Assembly (NCBI GenBank): GCA_964536265.1
Contig: CAZHVV010000010.1
Location: 1-23,465, forward strand
Direction of reading: 5' to 3'
Source: JAPUDS01 sp964536265
Lineage (GTDB): Bacteria > Patescibacteriota > Saccharimonadia > Saccharimonadales > Saccharimonadaceae
Length of the DNA: 23,465 nucleotides
The notes beneath the pieces were generated by a model. That model did not search any database. It was not told where the DNA came from and was given only the letters and a program-made list of their open reading frames with translations. Shown piece after piece: positions 12,360 through 19,994 of the stretch. The position numbers and the translations under genes are program-made. Position 1 is the stretch's first letter, and every line of letters begins with the position of its first letter.

Positions 12360-13265
12360 ATGCAGTCAGACCTCAAGAAGAAATGGTATACAAAATGGTT
12401 CGTAAAGTGGCCAGTTATCGCCATTGCAGTGTTCTTGATTGTTGACTACATCGTCGTGCCTATAGGTGTTGGCGTCTACGTTAACGTTGCCCCGAAGGCT
12501 ACGAGCTGCTGCAAAACACCAAAAGATTACTCGATGGATTTTGAATGGGTCAACTTGAAAAATACCGACGGGTCGAAACTGACCGGTTGGTTCATACCGG
12601 GAGAAAATAAGAAAACTGTTGTTCTGATGCACGGAGCGATGTCGACGAAAACTACCATGTTGGACCATGCGGCATTTCTCCATACAGCTGGCTACAATAC
12701 ATTCCTTGTTGACGCACATGGACATGGTGACAGCGAAGGCCGAAACATGGAGTATGGCTGGAATGCACCGAACGACGTCAAGACGGTCATAGATTGGTTA
12801 CAGCAGCAGTCTGAGGTTGACGACAACCAAATTGCGCTTCTAGGCCTTTCAATGGGTGCCGAGGGCGCACTTTCTGCCACCGCTGTCGATACGCGCGTCA
12901 AAGCCGTCGTTGCCGAAGGAGCCAGTGCACATACATTCAAAGATGAAACGTTGATGCCGGGTGCTCCCATAACGTCATATCCGTTTCACTGGTTGATGTA
13001 TACAACCATGCAAATTATCAGTGATGACTCAGTTCCGGTTTCCATTCCTGAGGCTATGGCAATGATTTCTCCGCGACCTGTCCTTCTAATTTCAGGCGAG
13101 AGTAGTAAAGAACAAGAGATGAACAGTGTCTATGCGAACCTGGGCGGAAGTACAACCACGTATTGGGCGCTTGACGACACGCCACATACGCAAGGCATAT
13201 ATAAACATGCGGACGAGTATAAAAATAAGGTTATAAGTTTTTACGATTCATCGTTGAAAGACTGA
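12360..13265 (+). CDS. membrane-anchored alpha/beta hydrolase
   Basis: About 301 residues. A single N-terminal helix (about 15-38, VIAIAVFLIVDYIVVPIGVG) anchors a hydrolase domain that probably faces outward. The domain shows VVLMHGAMSTKT (oxyanion-hole strand), VDAHGHGDSEG, the nucleophile elbow GLSMGAEGAL, LLISGES near the acid position and the catalytic histidine in DTPHTQG. This layout matches the serine-hydrolase group with an N-terminal anchor; the substrate is unknown. The frame continues upstream to 12201 through msrB antisense, but the promoter position argues for ATG 12360. The TGA stop lies only two bases from the end of the convergent gene at 13268, with no terminator between them. 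Confidence 0.88.
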   Translation: MQSDLKKKWYTKWFVKWPVIAIAVFLIVDYIVVPIGVGVYVNVAPKATSCCKTPKDYSMDFEWVNLKNTDGSKLTGWFIPGENKKTVVLMHGAMSTKTTMLDHAAFLHTAGYNTFLVDAHGHGDSEGRNMEYGWNAPNDVKTVIDWLQQQSEVDDNQIALLGLSMGAEGALSATAVDTRVKAVVAEGASAHTFKDETLMPGAPITSYPFHWLMYTTMQIISDDSVPVSIPEAMAMISPRPVLLISGESSKEQEMNSVYANLGGSTTTYWALDDTPHTQGIYKHADEYKNKVISFYDSSLKD

Positions 13266-13267
13266 AA

Positions 13268-13795
13268 CTATTCGGATTGTGAGCGCCGGGCGGCGTCAAT
13301 ATGCAGCCCCCGAAGCATTGCCGCACCCATTTTGATGTGCTCAGCGTATCTTTCGTCCGCAGTGTGAGAACTAGCAATTGAGTCAAGGAGATTACGAAGC
13401 TGGTCGGCATGTTCATCCATCTCCCAAAATTGAGTATGAACATATAGCTCAAAATCGCGAGGAGATTGAATAGTGTCCAAGCTAGCTGCGACTTCCTGAG
13501 CAATCCTCACACCGTCTACGTCAGTGTATGTTGGTGTTCCGACAGTATCGTCGCCAACGTGTGGCGTGTCAGTGATGGCTGCATATAGCTTTGCACCCGT
13601 AACCAAATCGCCACCGAAGTCGCCAGCAAACCGACGTATTATACGCGCAATCGCACGACACCCAAGATCATTGAGATAATTTCCGTTTAGCGCTCGTTTT
13701 GAGGCGCGTTCCATATGCTCAGGAAAAGAGAGATACCATTCGACTGTTTCGAATGCATAGTCAGTTGGCAAATCTCCACTGTGATCATATGCCAT
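13268..13795 (-). CDS. 175-residue hypothetical protein
   Basis: A soluble, mainly helical acidic protein. I recognise no family. Features are an N-terminal MAYDHSGDLPTDYAFETVEW, a central basic helix (GCRAIARIIRRFAGDFGGDL), a segment with ITDTPHVGDDTVGTPTYTD and a C-terminal helical half (LRNLLDSIASSHTADERYAE). Histidines and aspartates are frequent (DHSGD, DTPHVGDD, MDEHADQ), which could suggest metal binding, but no known HD or metallohydrolase motif is complete. The promoter TTTACA (13834-13829), 18 bases, TACAAT (13810-13805) ends nine bases before ATG 13795, predicting a leaderless mRNA. Confidence 0.7.
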   Translation of the reverse strand: MAYDHSGDLPTDYAFETVEWYLSFPEHMERASKRALNGNYLNDLGCRAIARIIRRFAGDFGGDLVTGAKLYAAITDTPHVGDDTVGTPTYTDVDGVRIAQEVAASLDTIQSPRDFELYVHTQFWEMDEHADQLRNLLDSIASSHTADERYAEHIKMGAAMLRGLHIDAARRSQSE

Positions 13796-13804
13796 GATAT
13801 GGCC

Positions 13805-13834
13805 ATTGTACGTTACTGATACAAATGATGTAAA
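13805..13834 (-). promoter_or_regulatory. promoter of the 13795 gene, leaderless spacing
   Basis: On the minus strand TTTACA (13834-13829), an 18-base spacer and TACAAT (13810-13805). The same -35/-10 pair occurs in front of the 9371 gene. Confidence 0.68.
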
Positions 13835-13882
13835 CGATAAGCGACTTACGAAAAGTTAGATATGAACGTGCGCGTAGTGATA

Positions 13883-13895
13883 TATAATCATGATT
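13883..13895 (+). promoter_or_regulatory. -10 box of leaderless promoter for the 13896 gene
   Basis: A perfect TATAAT (13883-13888) is one base from an ATG at 13890 and seven bases from the in-frame ATG at 13896, which fits the spacing seen in other genes. Confidence 0.6.
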
Positions 13896-14690
13896 ATGAA
13901 AAAACCTATTCTCTCCAAGTTCATGGTTATCTCGACCATAGCTATAGCGGTGCTCTCGATGGCCGCGAGTCTTCTCGGCCTATTTACTAACTGGCCGTAT
14001 GCCTATGAAACAGAAAACTGGCGCCAACAGGCATGGGGTCAAGACATCGGTAATCTGTTGGCGATTATTCCTCTCGTAGTGGGCCTTGTCACTGCAATGC
14101 GCGGTTCACAGCGAGGCTTTTTCGTATGGATTGGCTCACTCTTTTACTTTTTATATGCTTATTTCGTGTACGCAGTGAGTGTACATTTCGGTGCCCTTTT
14201 CCCTGTGTATGTGGTTCTACTTGGCTTGGCACTCTATACACTTATTTTCGCACTACCTTCCCTTCCTTCACCTCGTATTGATGCGGCAGGTGCGCGCAAA
14301 TTTGCGGGTGGCGTGTTGCTTGGAACAGGGATTATGTTCGCTCTGCTCTGGATGAGTGAAATTATACCGGCAATCATGGCAGGTGATGTTCCGAAAAGTC
14401 TAGTCGAAGCTGGGCTTGTCTCAAACCCTGTGTATGTTATTGACCTTGCAGCGGTGTTGCCTGCCTTTATTCTGTCTGGGTATTGGTGTCTTAAGAATAC
14501 ACGAATTGGTTTATCATATGTCGCGCCATGGTTGATGTTCTCTATCCTGATGGGCGCTAGCATTGTAGCGGCAATGATAGTGATTGCTCAAACTGCTGGT
14601 GCTGCGGCATTCCCACCAATGATAATGGTCGGTACAGTGGTCGTTTTATGTACTGTCGCTCTCGTGCGGTATCTTAGAGTTGTACACTAG
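13896..14690 (+). CDS. multi-pass membrane protein, unknown function
   Basis: About 264 residues with seven or eight hydrophobic helices and almost no large loops. The first extracytoplasmic loop carries aromatic and charged residues (FTNWPYAYETENWRQQAWGQ, about 31-50), followed by DIGNLLAIIPLVVGL and AMRGSQRGFFVWIGSLFYFL, a pattern I have seen in uncharacterised bacterial membrane proteins but cannot name. Nothing indicates transport or enzymatic residues. ATG 13896 is preferred to 13890 because of the promoter position. It converges on the secreted repeat protein across the hairpin at 14720-14749. Confidence 0.75.
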   Translation: MKKPILSKFMVISTIAIAVLSMAASLLGLFTNWPYAYETENWRQQAWGQDIGNLLAIIPLVVGLVTAMRGSQRGFFVWIGSLFYFLYAYFVYAVSVHFGALFPVYVVLLGLALYTLIFALPSLPSPRIDAAGARKFAGGVLLGTGIMFALLWMSEIIPAIMAGDVPKSLVEAGLVSNPVYVIDLAAVLPAFILSGYWCLKNTRIGLSYVAPWLMFSILMGASIVAAMIVIAQTAGAAAFPPMIMVGTVVVLCTVALVRYLRVVH

Positions 14691-14719
14691 AGTAAACAGA
14701 ACGTACTGTATATACAAAA

Positions 14720-14756
14720 AACTACCTCCCGAGTGATTGGAAGGTAGTTCATTTAA
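14720..14756. terminator. bidirectional terminator, copy 2 of a repeated element
   Basis: AACTACC (14720-14726) pairs with GGTAGTT (14743-14749) and the stem extends with TCC/GGA past a one-base bulge; an A run precedes it and a T-containing flank follows. It separates the 3' ends of 13896-14690 and 14773-15696. Confidence 0.72.
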
Positions 14757-14772
14757 CGGACAGATGTGTGTA

Positions 14773-15696
14773 TTAGCGTCGGAGTGTACGACGGCTTCGG
14801 AAGTACATCGAGCTTGCACCGGCTAGTGAACCGATACCTGCAACACCCGAGACTATTTCCATAGGACCCGTTGATGGAATCTCTTCTGGAACATCCTTAC
14901 ACTTGTCACTGTTCTGGTCGACATAACGTGGGTCTTTCGCATCGCTCTTTGAAACGGTTACGACGTCGCCAGTAGTAGTATCACAGACAGTAGCTCGTTC
15001 ACACTTGTCGAAGTCAGTCGTATACTTTGGATCTTTCGACTCACTCTTTGTGATAGTGACAATAGCACCAGTTGACGTATCACAGACTGTTACTTTCTGA
15101 CACTTCTCAAGGTCGGTTGAGTATGGAGCAGTGTTTTCTTTGCCCTTTTCAACCATGACGATTGCGCCAGTTAGAGTATTACATGTCTGAACTTTTGGAA
15201 CTGAACAGTCATCTTTTAGCTTCTGGAACAGTTTACCGACAATAGCGTTCGTGCCTATAAAGCCTTCACTTGTCGTAATCTTCGTCTGTACTGCACCGAG
15301 ATACGCGTCAATTTGGTAGTTCGTACATGCATCTGGAACCTGGACGGTTACAGTTGTTTTGCCTGTCGTACCCTTTTTGAGAGTAACAGTCTTATTGTAG
15401 AACTGTGACTGTGGAATAGCGGTTGGGTTCTTGCTAAAACCTTTGCCGTTATAGTTTGCGGGAGCGACGAATGATGCAAAGTTAACCTTTACGTCATTAC
15501 ATAGCTTCCCACCATTCTTTGTTTCGACTGTCATAGTATCTCTACCTGAGTATGAACCTTTGAAGTCGGTGTATTGTTTACCGTCAACACAGCTTGTAGC
15601 TTGAGCTGGAGTTGCTGTCCCGAACGAGACAAGTATGGCTGCTGCGAAAGCGAGTGTGCTGCCGACAATAGCAAGTTTCTTTATAAATGATTTCAT
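14773..15696 (-). CDS. secreted surface protein with three Cys repeats and an LPxTG-like anchor
   Basis: A 307-residue exported protein. The signal peptide has a KKLA n-region, a hydrophobic core and a PAQA cleavage site near residue 33. A beta-rich head follows (about 35-165, with paired cysteines). Three tandem repeats of 33-34 residues lie at about 167-199, 200-232 and 233-266; each opens with TC or VC plus TxTGxIV and ends with a Y...D...KC, so each probably holds one disulfide. The end carries EEIPSTGPMEI (about 272-282), a hydrophobic helix and RSRRTLRR, the layout of a sortase signal with I for L and a following proline as seen in Saccharibacteria. A perfect consensus promoter and AGGAGG suggest high expression. 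A role in attachment to a host cell is inference. Confidence 0.88.
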   Translation of the reverse strand: MKSFIKKLAIVGSTLAFAAAILVSFGTATPAQATSCVDGKQYTDFKGSYSGRDTMTVETKNGGKLCNDVKVNFASFVAPANYNGKGFSKNPTAIPQSQFYNKTVTLKKGTTGKTTVTVQVPDACTNYQIDAYLGAVQTKITTSEGFIGTNAIVGKLFQKLKDDCSVPKVQTCNTLTGAIVMVEKGKENTAPYSTDLEKCQKVTVCDTSTGAIVTITKSESKDPKYTTDFDKCERATVCDTTTGDVVTVSKSDAKDPRYVDQNSDKCKDVPEEIPSTGPMEIVSGVAGIGSLAGASSMYFRSRRTLRR

Positions 15697-15740
15697 AGTC
15701 TGATGTTCCTCCTGTGGACTCTTACGTCTAACTGTCGCAT

Positions 15741-15769
15741 ATTATATATCAAAGATTGAATTTTGTCAA
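15741..15769 (-). promoter_or_regulatory. perfect consensus promoter of the surface-protein gene
   Basis: On the minus strand TTGACA (15769-15764), exactly 17 bases, then TATAAT (15746-15741): both hexamers match the housekeeping consensus at every position. The leader of about 40 bases contains AGGAGG some 11 bases before ATG 15696. Confidence 0.9.
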
Positions 15770-15918
15770 CAATATCGTATAAAAAGGTTGTGCTTATACC
15801 CTGCTCACCCCTGTTACTACCAGCAAAAGATTGTTCAAAACATATCAATTTCGTTGTAGTATTCACCTTTTCCTTATGATATGCTGAGAACATTACATAA
15901 GCGTGAATGAGGAGGCAT

Positions 15919-16287
15919 ATGGATTATTTCGTAAATTATCAGACAGACTCGAACTCGTGGTTGTTCGGTCTTATACTCGCAGTAGTTGCAATCGTTGCGT
16001 ACTGGAAAATGTTTGAAAAGGCCGGCGAAGCTGGTTGGAAAGCGATAGTTCCCTTCTACAACACGTATACACTGTTTCGTATTGCCGGTCGAAACGGTTG
16101 GGGCTTCTTGCTTCTATTTATCCCGCTCGTGAACCTTGTGATTTACATCATGGTGATGCTTGATTTGGCGAAACATTTCGGCAAGAGCACCGCTTTTGGC
16201 GTCTTTGGCCTGATAATCTTCTCTATTGTTGGCTTCCTGATGCTCGGGTTTGGTAGCGCCAAATACGTCGGCACGAAACACGCCTAA
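15919..16287 (+). CDS. DUF5684-like membrane protein
   Basis: About 122 residues with four hydrophobic helices. It carries the family pattern WKMFEKAGEAGWKAIVPFYN followed by TLFRIAGRNGWGFLLLFIPL, then MVMLDLAKHFGKSTAFGVFG and a closing GFGSAKY. Such proteins often lie near signal peptidases or surface proteins; the biochemical role is unknown to me. Two starts compete: ATG 15907 overlaps its own apparent Shine-Dalgarno (GAGGAGG, 15909-15915), while ATG 15919 follows that site by only three bases. I prefer 15919, since a start inside an SD is less plausible. It is divergent from the surface-protein gene, sharing a 222-base intergenic region. Confidence 0.8.
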   Translation: MDYFVNYQTDSNSWLFGLILAVVAIVAYWKMFEKAGEAGWKAIVPFYNTYTLFRIAGRNGWGFLLLFIPLVNLVIYIMVMLDLAKHFGKSTAFGVFGLIIFSIVGFLMLGFGSAKYVGTKHA

Positions 16288-16303
16288 GTCATAGATATAC
16301 AAC

Positions 16304-16335
16304 AAATACCCCAGGTCATCTCGTCTGGGGTATTT
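16304..16335. terminator. bidirectional intrinsic terminator
   Basis: An 11-bp perfect stem, AAATACCCCAG (16304-16314) with CTGGGGTATTT (16325-16335), closes a 10-base loop between the convergent 3' ends at 16287 and 16339. Confidence 0.85.
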
Positions 16336-16338
16336 ACT

Positions 16339-17520
16339 TTATATGAAATCCCTGAGCATCTCAAAGCTTATCCAGTACAATTCATCCCCGTTGCGCAATA
16401 CGAGCATAGGTATACCGGAACTGATTGGTAGGTCATTCATAGTTTCAAATGAATGGAGGGCGTGTTGTATGCGTTCGGGAATGCATATATCGTCAAGTGT
16501 CCCCTGTGGTATATCGTCTTCGGTCGGGTTTTCACTCACCCAGACCAGATTTTTCTCCCAGTCAAAATCTTTGGGGATATCAATAGGAGTGACATAAAAG
16601 CTGTCACATTCAATAACCAAGTGAGGTGCTGTTTCGCCGAAGTGATGAGTCATAATAGCTTCAGCACGTGCCATAAGATTATCAAGGATACGTAATTGCT
16701 CAGCTAGGGGTGAATTTAGGAAATCATTGCTATCGACTCGGCTATAGCACCACTCAGTATAGTCTTCGATTTCTTGCATGAGTTTCGTCATCTCCTTCGC
16801 GCCTTCTTGCATGAATCTGTCATGGGCCACCAGAAGCGATTGCCCATTGTCCCCCGTTGAATTGCGCATGATAGATTCGAAACGTTCTTCGATTTCCTTA
16901 GGAGAGAGTGAATCAATATCGGTTCCTTCGTTCGGCTTTCTAACAACAAGGTGCATGATGAGTCGGAACCCCATTTTTATGTAGTCTTGATCTGCCTCAT
17001 TTGGACTTAATCGTTTTGCCCAATCGTCAATCATTACCTCGAATTCATCAGGTAGCAGATTGTCTTGCTCGTCAGATAGCTCGCCAAGCATGAAATCTGC
17101 TAATGCTTGTATATTGTCTCCGGAAGTTTGCAGTGGAACGATATTGTGTATTTCACGGAGGTGGTCAGTAAGATATTCGGATGTAAGTCTATGAGCTGCC
17201 TCTGACCATACTTCTGTGTCCAGGAGTTTTCTGCAAACTGCGTCTGCAAGAAGCTCACCACTGAAGAATGCGAATTTGGCTGATTCGTCTTCAAAACGTC
17301 TGTATGAGGTGATAAGGCTTGCAAGACTATTCATTTGTAAAGCCTCGGGAGAATAACTCTCGCTTCCATCTGGTGAACGAAGCAAATGAAATCCAAGAAT
17401 GTTATTTAGATAATCCTGCATTGTACCTGCTTGAACAATATCTTCCTCTATCGCATCTTTCAGCGCATTGCTGTGCGGTTGTATTGATTCAGATTGTTCT
17501 CGCTGGTTATCCGCTGTCAT
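16339..17520 (-). CDS. 393-residue acidic hypothetical protein
   Basis: A large soluble, strongly acidic protein without a family I can name. The N-terminal 25 residues are polar and probably disordered; the middle (about 40-300) is helical (for example ALADFMLGELSDEQDNLLPD and AKEMTKLMQEIEDYTEWCYS); the last 80 residues look beta-rich and end in GIPMLVLRNGDELYWISFEM. No signal peptide, membrane helix or nucleotide-binding motif is evident. Its ATG lies 49 bases after the stop of the alpha/beta hydrolase gene on the same strand, and no good -10 box or Shine-Dalgarno is seen directly upstream, so it may be cotranscribed with it. A strong bidirectional hairpin ends the transcript. Confidence 0.7.
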   Translation of the reverse strand: MTADNQREQSESIQPHSNALKDAIEEDIVQAGTMQDYLNNILGFHLLRSPDGSESYSPEALQMNSLASLITSYRRFEDESAKFAFFSGELLADAVCRKLLDTEVWSEAAHRLTSEYLTDHLREIHNIVPLQTSGDNIQALADFMLGELSDEQDNLLPDEFEVMIDDWAKRLSPNEADQDYIKMGFRLIMHLVVRKPNEGTDIDSLSPKEIEERFESIMRNSTGDNGQSLLVAHDRFMQEGAKEMTKLMQEIEDYTEWCYSRVDSNDFLNSPLAEQLRILDNLMARAEAIMTHHFGETAPHLVIECDSFYVTPIDIPKDFDWEKNLVWVSENPTEDDIPQGTLDDICIPERIQHALHSFETMNDLPISSGIPMLVLRNGDELYWISFEMLRDFI

Positions 17521-17569
17521 GATGCTTCATGGTACTGCGAATTGCGCATAATTCAAAGCATAAGAGCTG

Positions 17570-18355
17570 TTATGATAGTGTTTTTATGATTTCTTTTTGG
17601 TAGCGGCTGTTGACACTATGCCCTGCTGGTATGTCGATAAGGCGAATATTGTTGTACTGCTTTCGAAGCGTCACGAAGTTGCCGCGGATAACGAATGGGT
17701 CAAGCAAGCCACTGATGATAGTGATGGGCACTTTTACTTTCGCTAAGTCGTCGATTGTTCGCTGGTTGATGATACTAGCGTGGAGCGTACGAGTAAATAG
17801 TGCGATGTTGTCGCTTGTTACCTCGAGGCTCGGGTTGATTAAATGCAACTTCTGCCCTATTTCATATGCGTTTACTAGTAGTTCTGGTTGTTGAGCGGCC
17901 AACGCGTATATTTCACGCAAGATATCGTCAATTTGGCGAGGTTTCGCCTGTTGTGGCTGGTAAATTGGCGGTGCACACAGTATGAGTTGCTGTACGAGCA
18001 AAGGGTAACGTCGCGCAAAATCGATTGCAACGAGGCTTCCAAGTGAATGGCCAACTACTGTGACGGGCCCACTCATGCCGAGACGCAAGTAGGTGGCAAG
18101 AAGACTACGAGCCTGCGTGCGTGCGTCGTAGGTATCCCAGGAGGGTCGTGGTGAGTCGCCGAACCCAAGAAGGTCGACAGCGATGACGTTTACCTCTTTC
18201 GGTAACTCGTCGATAAGTTTGTTCCACATATTACCAGTGTCACCGATACCATGTATGAGCAAAATAGTCTGTTTTGCATTCTTTTCGCGACGGATATGAC
18301 GCACGTTTAACGGGTATGGTACGTGTAACCAACGGTGCAGAAAAGTATCAAACAT
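17570..18355 (-). CDS. alpha/beta hydrolase
   Basis: A 261-residue cytosolic hydrolase of the single-domain lipase/esterase/haloalkane-dehalogenase-like group. Landmarks: ILLIHGIGDTGNMW (oxyanion loop, about 31-44), VDLLGFGDSPRP, nucleophile elbow VVGHSLGSLVAIDF (about 98-111), the acid in ISGLLDPFVI (about 213-222) and catalytic histidine in IPAGHSVNS (about 241-249). All three triad residues are in place, so it should be active; the substrate cannot be told. It starts 24 bases after the ABC permease stop but has its own extended -10 box eight bases before the ATG, so it can be transcribed independently of the ABC operon. Confidence 0.9.
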   Translation of the reverse strand: MFDTFLHRWLHVPYPLNVRHIRREKNAKQTILLIHGIGDTGNMWNKLIDELPKEVNVIAVDLLGFGDSPRPSWDTYDARTQARSLLATYLRLGMSGPVTVVGHSLGSLVAIDFARRYPLLVQQLILCAPPIYQPQQAKPRQIDDILREIYALAAQQPELLVNAYEIGQKLHLINPSLEVTSDNIALFTRTLHASIINQRTIDDLAKVKVPITIISGLLDPFVIRGNFVTLRKQYNNIRLIDIPAGHSVNSRYQKEIIKTLS

Positions 18356-18372
18356 ATGCGTTAATCATAGCA
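18356..18372 (-). promoter_or_regulatory. extended -10 leaderless promoter for the 18355 gene
   Basis: On the minus strand TGC-TATGAT (18372-18364) ends eight bases before ATG 18355. Confidence 0.58.
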
Positions 18373-18379
18373 GAAAATA

Positions 18380-19177
18380 TTAGACGTCAAGGTCGCGACG
18401 CGTGTAGAACCAATATGTCGCAGGCAACGCGATTGCGACAATCAACAGCGAAAGTGTCACATACCATCCGTCCAGAGAGTTGTTGGCGAGTACATGTTTC
18501 GCCTCGAAATACATGAAGGGCGAAATTACGCGTAGTATGTCCAAGTTTGGCGCAAGCTTTATGACGACACTGAGTATATATGCAACGAATATATATCCAG
18601 CGACGAGCTTACTCGGTAATTTTGAGTTTGTACTGACTGCTGCAGCACATAAGCCGACCGAAAAAAAGACAAGTTGGATAAGGCCAAGTGCTGCGCCGAA
18701 GAGCAGTAATTCGCGTGCAATTTCATTCACCGATATAAACCCTGCAACGGAGGCAAATGACGCTCCGAGAGTGACGAGATTGATAACGAGTAGTAGTGCA
18801 AGGCCTGCAATAACTTTTTCACTAATAATACGGGCGCGACTGATAGGTTTAACATACAAAAACTCAGTTGTCTTGTCGATTTCCTCTTTTGAGAGTAATT
18901 CAGCGCCAAGGAGGCCAGCATGGATTGCCGCCATAACAGCGAGGTAGCTGAACACTGTGCCGTAATAGCCGCTGACTGTACCTATATTAAGACCGTCCAT
19001 ACCGACGATAGCTTGAACAGCTGCCGGAAATTGCGCCAAGAGCTCTTGAATGGCCTGGCCACCAGAGGCAAGTGTTCCGTATTTGGCCATACTTGCGACC
19101 AACAACAGGATAATACTGATTAACCAGATGATAAGGCTTTTGCGATGGCTTGTTAGTTCACGACGAAAGATATGCAT
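18380..19177 (-). CDS. ABC-2 type permease, second subunit of the exporter operon
   Basis: A 265-residue six-helix permease subunit of an ABC exporter. It starts with the amphipathic lead MHIFRRELTSHRKSLIIW, has the large first loop (about 40-75), and after the second helix carries LLSKEEIDKTTEFLYVKP with SRARI, a motif shared almost word for word with the adjacent permease. It ends with YTRRDLDV. Last gene of the operon, 16 bases after the other permease, with AGGGA a few bases before the ATG. The pair resembles BcrB- or NatB-like permeases for bacitracin-type or sodium export systems; the actual substrate is unknown. Confidence 0.88.
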   Translation of the reverse strand: MHIFRRELTSHRKSLIIWLISIILLLVASMAKYGTLASGGQAIQELLAQFPAAVQAIVGMDGLNIGTVSGYYGTVFSYLAVMAAIHAGLLGAELLSKEEIDKTTEFLYVKPISRARIISEKVIAGLALLLVINLVTLGASFASVAGFISVNEIARELLLFGAALGLIQLVFFSVGLCAAAVSTNSKLPSKLVAGYIFVAYILSVVIKLAPNLDILRVISPFMYFEAKHVLANNSLDGWYVTLSLLIVAIALPATYWFYTRRDLDV

Positions 19178-19193
19178 ATACTTCCCTGTTTTC

Positions 19194-19994
19194 TCATGTT
19201 ACTGACCGTACATCACGGCGTGTGTAAATGATATAGCTTGTAATTGTTGCGGCAATAATAAACAGACCACCCACTACCAGGTACCGTAGTTCAGAACTTT
19301 CGAACATAACGTAGCTAAGATAGTCGAAGTATTTGAATGGTGTTATATAGCGGATTTTGTCGTTGCCAATCAATGCACCTATAAGTCCTATGACGAAAAA
19401 GCCGAATACCCAACCGAGTGACAGTGCCACAATAGAGCGAACTTTTTTGACAAGTTGAGAGACGAGTAAACCAAGTGCCATAAACCACACTTGTAGGCCG
19501 AAGAAGACAGCATTCATGACAAGATATTTTTGAACATCAAATTCACCAACACCGATAAGTTGCGTGAAGAGAAGAACAATAAGTGTGTAGCCGAGGGAGG
19601 TGAGCACGAGAACACAGAGGCCGGCTGCAAGTTTGCTGAGAAAAATCTTCGTACGAGTGACTGGTTTTGTGAATAGAAAGTCCGTCGTCTTTGCGCTATC
19701 TTCCCGAGATAGTAGCCCCACGCCGACATTCATAGCCTGGACAGCTCCTGCGAGAGTGATATAGGTAAATGTGTAGGCGTAAAAGCCGAGAAAGCTTGCG
19801 AATGCTGCGAGTGATATGCCGAACATGTCACGCACAAATGGCGGGAATTTATCGACTAATAGCTGACTGATTTTCATATCACTACTAAACGCAGGATACA
19901 GTGAGATAAACATCAGCGCGAGAAGCGAGAGCGCGACGAGCCAAAGAACAAGTGAGCCGCGCAATGAGCGGAATTCGTACCGAAAAATGTTCAC
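19194..19994 (-). CDS. ABC-2 type permease, first subunit of the exporter operon
   Basis: A 266-residue six-helix permease, paralogous to its downstream neighbour: both open with M-x-IFR-x-E and share LLS(K/R)E...KTT(E/D)FL...KP(I/V)(S/T)R and the end YTRRD. They probably arose by tandem duplication and form a heterodimeric membrane core. The GTG start at 19994 overlaps the TGA stop of the ATPase gene by GTGA, so translation is likely coupled to the ATPase. Confidence 0.88.
   Translation of the reverse strand: MNIFRYEFRSLRGSLVLWLVALSLLALMFISLYPAFSSDMKISQLLVDKFPPFVRDMFGISLAAFASFLGFYAYTFTYITLAGAVQAMNVGVGLLSREDSAKTTDFLFTKPVTRTKIFLSKLAAGLCVLVLTSLGYTLIVLLFTQLIGVGEFDVQKYLVMNAVFFGLQVWFMALGLLVSQLVKKVRSIVALSLGWVFGFFVIGLIGALIGNDKIRYITPFKYFDYLSYVMFESSELRYLVVGGLFIIAATITSYIIYTRRDVRSVT

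Noticed and set aside
15770..15906. Extra gene or RNA between the surface-protein and DUF5684 genes
   Set aside because: No plausible frame or hairpin was found; only weak plus-strand promoter pieces (TTGTAG at 15854, TATGAT at 15875, spacing 15) are visible.
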